Source: Rikenella microfusus
GTDB lineage: Bacteria; Bacteroidota; Bacteroidia; Bacteroidales; Tenuifilaceae
Reading direction: 5' to 3'
Assembly (NCBI GenBank): GCA_020722565.1
Contig: DYKO01000004.1
Location: forward strand, 127,643-191,642
Length of the DNA: 64,000 nucleotides
Shown here: piece after piece, positions 28,508 to 37,056 of the stretch
How positions within the stretch are numbered: position 1 is the stretch's first letter
How the letters are laid out: each line of letters begins with the position of its first letter
Notes under the pieces: generated by a model
What the model was told of the DNA's origin: nothing
Seen by the model: the letters and a program-made list of their open reading frames with translations, nothing else
Databases searched by the model: none
Program-made: the position numbers and the translations under genes

Positions 28508-29857
28508 ATGCCTACCAATCGCGAACGTATAGAGGAATGGTCGTTAGCCTACTACTTGCTTCGATTTTATCAGAATATAATGTTTCGGTTTTACTTTAAA
28601 ACCGAGATCGTGGGTTTGGAAAAATTATCGCCCAATACAACCTATATCTTTGCACCTAATCACCAGAATGCCCTTATCGACGCCCTAGCCATGCTTACCC
28701 TGAACCACCGATGGCAGCCAGTTTTTCTGGCCCGAGCTGATATCTTTAAGAAACCTCTGGTTTCTAAGATTCTAACCTTTCTGAAAATAATGCCCGTTTA
28801 CCGAATACGCGACGGTTACGAAAACCTATCGCTGAACGATCGGATTTTCCTTAAAACCATGGATATTATCCGCAATCGGAATGGGTTGGTGATTCTTCCC
28901 GAGGGAAACCACGATGGGCATAAACGCCTAAGAGTGCTAAAAAAGGGAATTGCCCGTATTGCCTTCCAAACCGAGGATGCTGCCAATGGTGAGCTCAACA
29001 TACATATTGTTCCGGTGGGTTTGGAATATAGCAACTATGTGCGCTACCGAAGTCGCCTACTAATAAGAATTGGTGATCCCTTCCCAGTGAAGAAATACCT
29101 CGAACTTTACCGCCAGAATAAGGCACAGGCCTACAATGCCTTAATTGCGGAGCTATCAGATAGGATGAAACAGGAAATGATTCATATTGATACTGAAGAA
29201 TTTTACGATGAATACATGCTTCTGCTCGATCTTTACCCTAAACAAATCATTAAAGAAAAGAATCTATCCAAAACACAAAACCAACTTTTTTACGTTCGGA
29301 AAAAAATCATTTCAGCACTAGATACTCTTGAACAGAAAAATCTAACGGGCTTTCAAAAACTTATGAAACAAGCTAAAGATTTAGGAGAAGTACTATCTAA
29401 ATACAAAATAAAACCAAAAGCATTGAAACTTGAACCTGTTAAAGTTTTAAATCTTCTGTGGATTTTGCCACTTTTAATTATTCTATCGTCTTTTGCCCTT
29501 TATGGTTTTATAAATCATTTAATACCCATAGTTTTTCCGTTCCTTCTCAGCAAAAAATTTGAGGATGTTCAGTTTCACAGTTCTGTTCGCCATGCAGCCA
29601 GCCTTTTGCTTATTCTCATATTTTACCCTGTTCAAGTATTAGTAGTGGGTATCGCTAGCGAAAGCACTTCGCTCTCTTTGCTTTACTTCATATCGCTACC
29701 CCTTTCGGCAGTAATCCTGTATTGCTGGCGGAAATATTTTTATAAGGCGATGGAAATAACCCGGGTAGCCAAAATTTTGATAAATCAACCCAAAGAGGCA
29801 AAAAGAATTAATACCTTGTACAATAATATTATGGCAGTAACAATAGAAACAGACTGA
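28508..29857 (+). CDS. Membrane lysophospholipid (1-acylglycerol-3-phosphate) acyltransferase-like protein
   Basis: 449 residues. The PlsC-type domain occupies about 30-240: catalytic motif NHQNALID (His-x4-Asp) near 50, and the substrate motif LPEGNHDGHKRL near 135. A helical middle is followed by three or four membrane helices (about 315-420). It probably acylates a lysophospholipid or glycolipid at the inner membrane; the long C-terminal membrane region is typical of the larger Bacteroidota members. It is probably in an operon with the symporter fusion. Confidence 0.86.
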   Translation: MPTNRERIEEWSLAYYLLRFYQNIMFRFYFKTEIVGLEKLSPNTTYIFAPNHQNALIDALAMLTLNHRWQPVFLARADIFKKPLVSKILTFLKIMPVYRIRDGYENLSLNDRIFLKTMDIIRNRNGLVILPEGNHDGHKRLRVLKKGIARIAFQTEDAANGELNIHIVPVGLEYSNYVRYRSRLLIRIGDPFPVKKYLELYRQNKAQAYNALIAELSDRMKQEMIHIDTEEFYDEYMLLLDLYPKQIIKEKNLSKTQNQLFYVRKKIISALDTLEQKNLTGFQKLMKQAKDLGEVLSKYKIKPKALKLEPVKVLNLLWILPLLIILSSFALYGFINHLIPIVFPFLLSKKFEDVQFHSSVRHAASLLLILIFYPVQVLVVGIASESTSLSLLYFISLPLSAVILYCWRKYFYKAMEITRVAKILINQPKEAKRINTLYNNIMAVTIETD

Positions 29858-29885
29858 TTCTAATTTTCTGTGCGAACAGCAAAAT

Positions 29886-29909
29886 TTAAGGCGCCTCTTG
29901 GCGCCTTAA
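29886..29909. terminator. Bidirectional hairpin between convergent genes
   Basis: TTAAGGCGCC (29886-29895) and its exact complement GGCGCCTTAA (29900-29909) form a 10-bp stem with a 4-base loop, between the ends of the acyltransferase and the convergent cyclic-diphosphoglycerate synthetase homologue. T-rich flanks on both sides are imperfect, so it is a likely but not ideal terminator. Confidence 0.6.
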
Positions 29910-29930
29910 TTATTTATCCCTCATTAATTG

Positions 29931-31268
29931 TTACTTCAGCCTGTGGTCCTTAACAAATTTTTCAAGTACTCCCTTCAAATCGGGTAATCCGATCTCAGCA
30001 AGATCGTAGAATACGCGGGTTGTGGGTTTTTTAATATCGATAATACGGCTCAAATCGATTGGGGTACCAATGATTACGGTGTCGCAATCGGTATTGTTTA
30101 TGGTTGCCTCAAGGTCCTTGAGTTGCTGCTCACCGTAACCCATAGCGGGAAGTACGCGTCCGATATTAGGATATATCTGGTAGGTTTCCTTAAGCTTACC
30201 AACCAAATAGGGACGAGCATCGATTTCTTCAGATGCGCCAAACTTTCGTGCAGCAATGGTACCAGCACCAATCTTCATTTCGCCGTGGGTAAGCGTAGGA
30301 CCATCCTCAACAATCAGGCAGCGCTTGCCATTAATAAGTTCAGGTTTATCAACCTTGATGGGCGAAGCACCATCAACCACAATGGCCTTGGGATTGGTTT
30401 TGCGAATATTTTCGCGAACAATCTGTATGCCTTCAGGTGAAGCGGAATCCATTTTATTTATAACCACAACATCAGCCAAGCGCAGGTTAACTTCGCCGGG
30501 ATAGTAGCTAACCTCGTTGCCTGCACGGTGGGGGTCAACAACGGTAATAGTCAGATCGGGTTTAAAGAATGCAAAATCGTTATTACCGCCATCCCAAAGA
30601 ATTACATCGCAACCATTGGGATCCTTTTCAGCTTCGCGAAGAATGGCCTCATAGTCAACACCAGCATAAATTACATTGCCGCGAACTACATGGGGTTCGT
30701 ACTCCTCCATTTCCTCAACGGTACACTTGTGCTTTTTCAAATCGTCAACGGTAGCGAAGCGCTGAACCTTTTGGGCTACCAAATCGCCATAGGGCATAGG
30801 GTGACGAACAGCTACAACCTTTAAGCCAAGACCCATCAGGTACTCAATAACCTTGCGCGAAGTCTGCGATTTTCCGCAACCGGTTCGGGTTGCCACAACT
30901 GCAATTACTGGTTTGTTACTCTTAATCATGGTTTCGTTGGGGCCAAGTAGCATAAAATTTGCTCCGGCTGCATTAACAATTGAACTAAGACGCATAACGT
31001 GCTGGTATTTCACATCGCTATAGGAAAAAACGCAGTCGTGAACATTCTTTTCCTTGATAATTTTTGCAAGGTTGCTCTCAGCCTCAATAGGAATTCCATT
31101 GGGATACAATTTCCCGGCCAGTTCAGCAGGATACTTGCGGCCATCGATATCGGGAATTTGAGCAGCGGTAAAGGCAACTACATTGTACTCCTCTTTATCG
31201 CGGAAGAATGTGTTAAAGTTATGGAAATCTCTTCCGGCTGCTCCAATAATGACAACATTGCGTCTCAT
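29931..31268 (-). CDS. Cyclic 2,3-diphosphoglycerate synthetase-like P-loop protein
   Basis: 445 residues. An N-terminal Rossmann-like domain (RRNVVIIGAAGRDFHNF) is followed by a P-loop domain with Walker A ATRTGCGKSQTS near 135, DVILWDGGNND and VVINKMDSA. This is the family named after archaeal cyclic 2,3-diphosphoglycerate synthetase, which makes a compatible solute, also annotated as predicted GTPases. Bacterial members have no settled role, so the substrate is unproven. The start has a very strong Shine-Dalgarno (AAAGGAGG, 4 bases before ATG), uncommon in this phylum. It is a single-gene unit. Confidence 0.85.
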   Translation of the reverse strand: MRRNVVIIGAAGRDFHNFNTFFRDKEEYNVVAFTAAQIPDIDGRKYPAELAGKLYPNGIPIEAESNLAKIIKEKNVHDCVFSYSDVKYQHVMRLSSIVNAAGANFMLLGPNETMIKSNKPVIAVVATRTGCGKSQTSRKVIEYLMGLGLKVVAVRHPMPYGDLVAQKVQRFATVDDLKKHKCTVEEMEEYEPHVVRGNVIYAGVDYEAILREAEKDPNGCDVILWDGGNNDFAFFKPDLTITVVDPHRAGNEVSYYPGEVNLRLADVVVINKMDSASPEGIQIVRENIRKTNPKAIVVDGASPIKVDKPELINGKRCLIVEDGPTLTHGEMKIGAGTIAARKFGASEEIDARPYLVGKLKETYQIYPNIGRVLPAMGYGEQQLKDLEATINNTDCDTVIIGTPIDLSRIIDIKKPTTRVFYDLAEIGLPDLKGVLEKFVKDHRLK

Positions 31269-31272
31269 AAAA

Positions 31273-31280
31273 CCTCCTTT
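31273..31280 (-). promoter_or_regulatory. Unusually strong Shine-Dalgarno
   Basis: On the minus strand AAAGGAGG lies 4 bases before ATG 31268, a near-perfect match to the 16S anti-SD. Bacteroidota genes rarely use such sites. It fixes the start. A perfect -7 box, TAAATTTG, lies further upstream at 31313-31320 without a well-placed TTG. Confidence 0.7.
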
Positions 31281-31468
31281 ATATTTTTGTTTAGTTTTAG
31301 GTGTTAAATGCCCAAATTTAATTTTTTAATAATCAAAATACTCTTGTAACCTATTATGAAATAATTTAAGTTGATGCCGATACACTTTTAAATAATGATT
31401 TACAACATTTTACCATGCTTTTTATAAAAATATGTTAAGAAACATAATTCTGGATTAAGGGAAATATT

Positions 31469-31499
31469 AAAAGGCTAAGAAAAACATTCTTAGCCTTTT
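31469..31499 (-). terminator. Intrinsic terminator of sppA
   Basis: A 13-bp perfect stem (31469-31481 with 31487-31499) and 5-base loop lie 23 bases past the sppA stop on the minus strand. The arm ends in CCTTTTAAT, giving a short U run. The rest of 31281-31521 holds only AT-rich sequence. Confidence 0.7.
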
Positions 31500-31521
31500 A
31501 CAAATAAACATTCTGTATTAG

Positions 31522-33291
31522 TTAGTAAATTTCAATATCGTAGGGGATCCGAGCTTGTATCCCCTGGTTATTAATCATGTTTTTGAGTCGATTGTAGTAG
31601 CGGAAAGATGTGCCAAACTCATCCCTTAAAATCCAGGCTTTAGCTTCGGACGACATGCTTTGCATCAACTCCTCGAAAAATTTCTTTTGTTTTGGCATTT
31701 CAACTAAACGGTAATTTTCAAGGCCAGCTTTTTCTGCAGCTAACTTTATAGCATCGGTAAGGCCGCCAAAGTCATCGACCAACTTAATTTCTTTAGCATT
31801 AACGCCGCTCCAAACCCTACCCTGACCAATGGAATCAACCTGATCAACCGAGATTCCACGACCTTCTGAAACATGGCCAATAAAGGTTTGGTAGGTGTCC
31901 TCAATAAACCTTAGCCCAATAGCCTTTTCCTCATTGGTCATGGGGCGGAACGGTGTAAAGAAATCGGCATGGTCATTGGTCTTAACCACTTCAACGTTAA
32001 CACCTAATTTTTTATCCAATGCATTTTGTACGTTAAAAAATAGGCCAAATACTCCGATAGAACCAGTAATTGTGGTTGGATTTGCCAAAATGGTTGTGGC
32101 AGGGGCAGCAATGTAGTACCCGCCCGATGCAGCAACATCGCCCATGGAAACTATAACGGGTTTTACCTTTGTGGCAAGGTCAACCTCGCGCCAAATAACC
32201 TCAGAAGCAAGAGCGCTCCCTCCAGGCGAATTGATTCGGAATACAATTGCTTTAATGGTGCTATCTCGACGAGCCTTACGAATAGTTCTAGATAGGCCTT
32301 CGGAACCTATTTGGTCGTCGCCACCCTCTCCCATTCCAATTTCTCCTGAAGCATATATGACAGCAATTTTATCTTTTGAGAACTTGCGCTTTGCCACTTC
32401 GGGGGCATTAATGTACTTTTTTAGCTCAATGCTCTTTAAATCTTCTTTCTCAGGGACGTTCAACTTCTGTTTAAGTATGGCAATGAGTTCGTCCTTGTAA
32501 ATGGTACTGTCAATCAATCCTAGCTCATTTGCTTTTTGAGCATTATATGCTTCAAGTTGATTGGCCATTCGGTTAAGATCGGCCACCGGAATTCCTCTTG
32601 AGTTTGATATACCTGCTACCCAATGGTTCCATATTGATAACAGGTAGGTTTGGGTTTGTTCACGATTCTCGGGGCTCATTTTATCGAGCATAAAGGGCTC
32701 TACAGCACTCTTAAACTTACCGTGACGAAGAATCTGTGGTTCAACGCCCAACTTCTCCAAGGCTTTTTTAAAGAACATTATCTCGGAACGAAGCCCCAGC
32801 CATTCAATCATACCCTCAGGATTGAGAAAAATACTATCAGCTATTGAAGCCAAATAATAGGCCTTTTGGGAGTAGCTATTGCTGTAGCTGACGATAAACT
32901 TACCGGAAGATTTAAAATCGATCAATGCATTTCTAATCTCCTCGGCTGTTGCAGCACCTGCATTAACAGCATCCAACTCCAGGAGTATCCCCTTAATCTT
33001 AGGATCCTCCTTGGCATTGGCCAAAGCTTTAATAATCTGATTTAAACCAATAGGACTATTGGGCTGAAACGTAGCAAAGTCTATCCCTTTAAAAGGGTTG
33101 TCGGAAGCCCTATCTACAATTTCCTGTTTTAGATCGATAAACAAAATGGAGTTATCATCAACCTTTACCTCTTTGTTATCCGATGAGGATACTATGGCGC
33201 CAATTACTCCTATGAAAAATAGCAAACCAACGATGGAAGAAATGACCACCCCTACTATTGTGGCCAGCACATACTTGAAAAATTGTTTCAT
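31522..33291 (-). CDS. sppA: Signal peptide peptidase SppA, 67K type
   Basis: Membrane-anchored serine protease that degrades cleaved signal peptides. 589 residues, the long two-domain form. One membrane helix at about 8-32; the catalytic lysine is in the N-terminal domain (GKFKSAVEPF, about 205) and the nucleophilic serine in the C-terminal domain (MGDVAASGGYYIAA, about 390), the pairing used by the E. coli enzyme. It stands alone with its own terminator. Confidence 0.95.
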   Translation of the reverse strand: MKQFFKYVLATIVGVVISSIVGLLFFIGVIGAIVSSSDNKEVKVDDNSILFIDLKQEIVDRASDNPFKGIDFATFQPNSPIGLNQIIKALANAKEDPKIKGILLELDAVNAGAATAEEIRNALIDFKSSGKFIVSYSNSYSQKAYYLASIADSIFLNPEGMIEWLGLRSEIMFFKKALEKLGVEPQILRHGKFKSAVEPFMLDKMSPENREQTQTYLLSIWNHWVAGISNSRGIPVADLNRMANQLEAYNAQKANELGLIDSTIYKDELIAILKQKLNVPEKEDLKSIELKKYINAPEVAKRKFSKDKIAVIYASGEIGMGEGGDDQIGSEGLSRTIRKARRDSTIKAIVFRINSPGGSALASEVIWREVDLATKVKPVIVSMGDVAASGGYYIAAPATTILANPTTITGSIGVFGLFFNVQNALDKKLGVNVEVVKTNDHADFFTPFRPMTNEEKAIGLRFIEDTYQTFIGHVSEGRGISVDQVDSIGQGRVWSGVNAKEIKLVDDFGGLTDAIKLAAEKAGLENYRLVEMPKQKKFFEELMQSMSSEAKAWILRDEFGTSFRYYNRLKNMINNQGIQARIPYDIEIY

Positions 33292-33450
33292 AGCGTATAT
33301 TTTTTAGTTTTAAGTTAAGACTCTTTTCAGTTGATAAAGTTACAACAATATCAAAGAAAAAACATTTAGATATCAACAGCCCCTGTTAATTTCTCAAAAA
33401 AAAGTTTGTAAAATTTTAAATTAAAGGGAACAATGAATTAAAAATTAATA

Positions 33451-33458
33451 TACGTTTG
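33451..33458 (+). promoter_or_regulatory. Perfect -7 box upstream of folK
   Basis: TACGTTTG, a perfect TAnnTTTG box, lies 19 bases before the folK ATG. No TTG stands at the expected distance upstream. Confidence 0.35.
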
Positions 33459-33477
33459 CCATGTTAAGCATCATGTT

Positions 33478-33981
33478 ATGGCTAAAGTTTACCTCTCACT
33501 TGGTAGCAATTTGGGCGACAGAGAAATATATATAACCTCTACGCGTGAAGCTATTGCTTCCAGAATTGGAATAATTAAAAAAGCATCCTCGGTTTACGAA
33601 TCAGAACCCTGGGGATTTGAATGCGATCAGAATTTCCTGAACCAGGTGCTCTTAGTTGAAACCAGCTTAAGCCCCGCGGCAATAATGCTTGAAATATCAT
33701 ACCTTGAATCCAAATTTGGAAGGGAACGTATTGGGAAAGGTTATACTTCCCGCACAATGGACATTGATGTCCTATTTTACGACCACCTAATACTTTACAC
33801 CCCAGATCTGATTGTCCCGCACAAGCATCTTCATAAACGCAGATTTATTCTTGAACCAATGAAAGAAATAGCCCCCGATTACATTCACCCGCTATTTTCT
33901 ATTACCATTAATGAAATTGCCCATACCTGTACCGATACCTGTAAGGTTTGGAAATATGAATCCGTCAAAATTACTGAATAA
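33478..33981 (+). CDS. folK: 2-amino-4-hydroxy-6-hydroxymethyldihydropteridine pyrophosphokinase
   Basis: Transfers pyrophosphate from ATP to the pterin precursor of folate. 167 residues. Motifs: SLGSNLGDRE at the start, SSVYESEPWGF (substrate site) and the metal/ATP segment SRTMDIDVLFYD with both catalytic aspartates; the basic loop is RKxGRxRIGKGYTSR-like. It is a single gene with a long hairpin terminator. It serves the same pathway as folA and thyA, 13 kb away. Confidence 0.95.
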   Translation: MAKVYLSLGSNLGDREIYITSTREAIASRIGIIKKASSVYESEPWGFECDQNFLNQVLLVETSLSPAAIMLEISYLESKFGRERIGKGYTSRTMDIDVLFYDHLILYTPDLIVPHKHLHKRRFILEPMKEIAPDYIHPLFSITINEIAHTCTDTCKVWKYESVKITE

Positions 33982-33992
33982 CCATCTACACT

Positions 33993-34040
33993 AACTACTT
34001 AAAAAAAATGCCCCAATGGGGCATTTTTTTTTAAGTAGTT
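33993..34040 (+). terminator. Long hairpin terminator of folK
   Basis: An almost perfect 22-bp stem: AACTACTT, eight A and TGCCCC (33993-34014) pair with GGGGCA, nine T and AAGTAGTT (34018-34040) around a 3-base loop. The internal U run follows the GC-rich part of the stem. The symmetric A/T tracts let it work in both directions, also ending any transcript from the minus-strand blc remnant. Confidence 0.75.
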
Positions 34041-34161
34041 TATGTTTTACCGTATAATCGTAAAAAACCTAATACTATTTACGAAACATTTCCGAAGTAA
34101 ACGCCTATTACCCTCCAAATACTTTGCGGATTATAGAGAGAAAAAATAAACTAGCCCATTG

Positions 34162-34711
34162 TCAATCCCATTTGTATTCGGAACAATTTTGTTTTACCAA
34201 TACAAGCCGCTCGGTATCAAACCCCTTTTCCCTTGCAATGTTAACCAGGGCATCAAAACTTAAGCTATCAATTGTATTTGTTTGGGAAAGAATCCATAGG
34301 TCTTTACGTCGGGGTTCACCAACAATTGCATATCTGTAGTCATTATCTACATATAAAACCCAGTATTTGCTGGCAAATGGCTAAAAGAAGCGCACCTTTA
34401 GTTGGGCTGGTTTTTAGTATTGGGAACCCAGGCCACACCCTTTATGCTACTGATCCTGCCATCGGCTTTAACCCCTCTGTTCTCAGCTGCAATATTTCCA
34501 TCGGTACGCAGAGAATAAGTAGCGGTAATGCAATCCAAACCCTTTTCAAAACTGTTGGGTAAACGAGCAACTCGTACCATGTACCCATCTACCTATGGAG
34601 ATTTAGTTCCGAAACAGTATGCAAATTCTGCGACTTGCATGATGCTCCCAATAGTAACGATATGGCTAGCATAGCTTTAAGTTTCGTACTAAAAACATTT
34701 GGTGCAGACAT
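34162..34711 (-). pseudogene. blc: Decayed lipocalin lipoprotein (Blc-like)
   Basis: Read on the minus strand, the pieces of a bacterial lipocalin are plain: a lipoprotein signal with lipobox (LLLGASC), then MGTWYE, VARLPNSFEKGLDCITATY, SSIKGVAWVPN, YWVLYVDNDYRYAIVG, LWILSQT and the C-terminal NCSEYKWD. At least four lesions break it: TAG at 34591-34589 in place of the Tyr of RYMGTWYE, a one-base loss in the WYE-VAR codons near 34575, a second frame change after about 34400, and TAG at 34383-34381 in place of a Trp in FFWPF. Intact Blc proteins bind lipids at the outer membrane. Confidence 0.92.
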
Positions 34712-34773
34712 ATAAAAATTGCAATCCAATATAGCAACCCAAATCTTAATTAACAATTATTGTTTAACCCCCG

Positions 34774-35424
34774 CTAATCCTTTTTCCCATAAGCCAAATC
34801 GCCCGCATCGCCTAATCCGGGAACAATATAAGATTTTACGGTAAGCTCATCATCGATAGCACCAACCCAAATAGTGGCATCGCTCTGCGAAAGGTTTCGC
34901 TTCATGTAACTTACGCCTTCCTTTGAGGCAATTACGGATACGATATGGGTATGAACGGGTCGGCCATGTTCCAGCAAGGCCTTATAGGCCAACAACATAG
35001 ATGCGCCTGTAGCAAGCATTGGGTCAATAAGAACAAGTGTTTTCCCCTCGATGCTTGGGCAAGAAATGTACTCAAACTGAATGCGGAAGGTCCCATCCTT
35101 ATCATACTTTCGGTAAGCCGAAATAAAGGCGTTTTGAGCCTTATCAAAATAGTTCAGCATGCCCTGATGCAACGGTAAACCCGCACGCAGAATCGTTGCT
35201 AAAACAAGGTTATCGGTAGGTACCGACACATCGGCTGTTCCCAGAGGAGTTTGAACCTGAAGCGACTGGTAGCTTAGCACCTTGCTCAACTCATAGGCAA
35301 AAATTTCGCCGCACCTTTCAAGGTTGCGGCGAAATCGCATGAAATCGTTCTGAACATTTATATCTCTTAACTCTGCAATGAATTGGTTAAGAATTGAGTT
35401 CTGCTTGCCAAGTTCGTGTATCAT
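34774..35424 (-). CDS. upp: Uracil phosphoribosyltransferase
   Basis: Salvages uracil to UMP with PRPP. 216 residues. The PRPP loop is LIDPMLATGASM (about 130), and the uracil-binding C-terminus carries IVPGLGDAGDLAYG. LATILRAGLPLHQGM is the second conserved region. It is a single gene, divergent from the DNA glycosylase. A TAACTTTG box lies upstream (35451-35444 on the minus strand), with no well-spaced TTG. Confidence 0.96.
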   Translation of the reverse strand: MIHELGKQNSILNQFIAELRDINVQNDFMRFRRNLERCGEIFAYELSKVLSYQSLQVQTPLGTADVSVPTDNLVLATILRAGLPLHQGMLNYFDKAQNAFISAYRKYDKDGTFRIQFEYISCPSIEGKTLVLIDPMLATGASMLLAYKALLEHGRPVHTHIVSVIASKEGVSYMKRNLSQSDATIWVGAIDDELTVKSYIVPGLGDAGDLAYGKKD

Positions 35425-35495
35425 CGGAATTAATTTATATTAGCAAAGTTACAAAATATCAAACTACAAAAAAATCATTTTATAAGGGAATAAGC

Positions 35496-36119
35496 ATGGA
35501 TAAAAAAATTTTAGAGTTTTTGAAACAAGACAGGGTTGTTGCATTACTCACTGAAAAATTTGATGTTAAGCCTCTTCCTGTAACAAAGGATATCTATTTT
35601 GATATGCTCGAAAACATAGTGAGCCAGCAGCTATCGGGTAGGGTGGCCAGCACCATTTTTAATCGTTTCCTTGACCTATTTCCCAACCGCTACCCGAAGC
35701 CCAATATTTTGCTCAAACTTGATGACAGCCAGCTGCAAGGGATAGGCTTATCGGTAGCCAAAACTTCATACGTAAAGGCTATGGCCAATTTTGCAATAAA
35801 CAACGATTTAAATATCGCTAAAATTCAGTTGCTTTCAGATGAGGAGGTAATAAAACTGCTAACGCAGATAAAAGGTGTAGGTGTGTGGACTGTACAAATG
35901 CTGCTGATATTTTCGCTGGGACGCGAGGATGTGTTCCCAATCGATGACCTTGCTGTAAGGCAAGGGATGATTGAGCTTTATGGCATCGGCTCCGATAATA
36001 AATTGGCAAAATTCAAAATTTCAGAAATCGCATCGCATTGGTCACCCTACCGCACCTGGGGCACCCGCCTGATATGGGCCTACATGAACGAAAAAAAGAA
36101 GAATGCCACCCGTATGTAA
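35496..36119 (+). CDS. HhH-GPD DNA-3-methyladenine glycosylase (AlkA-like)
   Basis: Base-excision repair glycosylase for alkylated bases. 207 residues. The helix-hairpin-helix is LLTQIKGVGVWTVQMLLIF, and the catalytic Asp follows in DVFPIDDLAVRQG; both are in the normal order. It lacks the N-terminal domain of E. coli AlkA, like many short members. ATG 35496 is used; the open frame runs upstream into upp but carries no similarity there. It is followed by crcB after 34 bases. Confidence 0.92.
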   Translation: MDKKILEFLKQDRVVALLTEKFDVKPLPVTKDIYFDMLENIVSQQLSGRVASTIFNRFLDLFPNRYPKPNILLKLDDSQLQGIGLSVAKTSYVKAMANFAINNDLNIAKIQLLSDEEVIKLLTQIKGVGVWTVQMLLIFSLGREDVFPIDDLAVRQGMIELYGIGSDNKLAKFKISEIASHWSPYRTWGTRLIWAYMNEKKKNATRM

Positions 36120-36153
36120 CTAAATTTGTAAATTTGCTCAAATTTCATAAGAA

Positions 36154-36531
36154 ATGCTTAAGTCGATACTAATTGTTGGAATGGGAGGTTTTATTGGTTC
36201 TATTTTGCGTTTCTTGGTTTCCCGATACTTTCAACTTCACGTACTTGACAATTATCCGTGGGGTACTTTTACTGTCAACATAATTGGTAGCCTTATCATT
36301 GGTTTGGTTTATGGGCTATCGGAACGAAGTAATTTGATTTCACCCGAATGGCGGTTATTTTTGGCCGTTGGTTTTTGTGGTGGGTTTACCACTTTTTCAT
36401 CGCTCGCCAACGATGCGTTTCTTTTACTACAAGGCCGTGAATTTCTTTATTTATCAATATATACAGCAGCAAGTTTCCTATTAGGTTTGCTGGCAGTATT
36501 TGCCGGTCGAAATATCATTCAAATCATTTAA
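36154..36531 (+). CDS. crcB: Fluoride channel CrcB/FluC
   Basis: Small dimeric fluoride exporter in the inner membrane. 125 residues, four membrane helices. Conserved parts: GGFIGSILRF, WGTFTVNIIGS and the fluoride-pathway/Na+-site segment GFCGGFTTFSS. The DUF190 gene follows 4 bases after the stop, a common pairing. There is no room for a fluoride riboswitch in the 34 bases between the glycosylase and this gene. Confidence 0.95.
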   Translation: MLKSILIVGMGGFIGSILRFLVSRYFQLHVLDNYPWGTFTVNIIGSLIIGLVYGLSERSNLISPEWRLFLAVGFCGGFTTFSSLANDAFLLLQGREFLYLSIYTAASFLLGLLAVFAGRNIIQII

Positions 36532-36535
36532 ATTT

Positions 36536-36892
36536 ATGGGAAATATCAACAAAGCTCTTCGATTACGAATATATATCGGCTCCACCGATAAACTGAAAAG
36601 TTCCCTACTTTTCGAATCAATTGTTTACCAAGCCAAGCGCTATGGGCTTGGCGGGGCAACCGTTTACAAGGGTATTATGGGCTATGGCGCAAGTTCTGTT
36701 ATCCATTCCTACAAGTTTTGGGAGATTTCAGAAAAGGTGCCTGTTACCGTAGAGATTATTGACGAGGGAAAAAAGATTAGGGATTTCTTTGATATTATAA
36801 AACCCTACCTCGAAAACATGCAATACGGATGCATGGTAACCCTTGAACCAATCGAAGTGTTGCTCTACAAAAGTGGCAAACAAAAAATATAA
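36536..36892 (+). CDS. DUF190 protein (PII-like), partner of CrcB
   Basis: 118 residues, a single DUF190 domain with a PII-like ferredoxin fold. Recognisable: LRIYIGSTDKL, the KRYGLGGATVYKGIMGYG core and PVTVEIIDEGKKI. It accompanies crcB in many genomes, so it probably senses or regulates fluoride export; the ligand is not known. ATG 36536 is chosen because the domain begins straight after it; an upstream in-frame start would overlap crcB. Confidence 0.92.
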   Translation: MGNINKALRLRIYIGSTDKLKSSLLFESIVYQAKRYGLGGATVYKGIMGYGASSVIHSYKFWEISEKVPVTVEIIDEGKKIRDFFDIIKPYLENMQYGCMVTLEPIEVLLYKSGKQKI

Positions 36893-36955
36893 ATAAATAA
36901 CGCTGGTTTTCTTTTGACAATCATTGGGTTGGTTTAGTTAAAGTTTGTTTTGCCC

Positions 36956-36986
36956 TTGGGGAATATGTTTTGTTTTTCTACCTTTG
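36956..36986 (+). promoter_or_regulatory. Promoter of tig
   Basis: TTG (36956-36958), a 20-base spacer and a perfect TACCTTTG box (36979-36986). Transcription would start near 36993, leaving a leader of about 64 bases before the trigger factor ATG. Confidence 0.55.
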
Positions 36987-37056
36987 TGGCCTTAATTTTT
37001 GGGAATATATACTTATAAATCAAACAGAATCAAGCAACTAAAACTATTCACCAAGT

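Noticed and set aside
34398-34580. Small gene on the minus strand (MVRVARLPNSFEKG start)
   Set aside because: It is one frame fragment of the broken lipocalin.
36120-36153. Fluoride riboswitch ahead of crcB
   Set aside because: Only 34 bases separate the glycosylase stop from the crcB ATG, too short for the aptamer.
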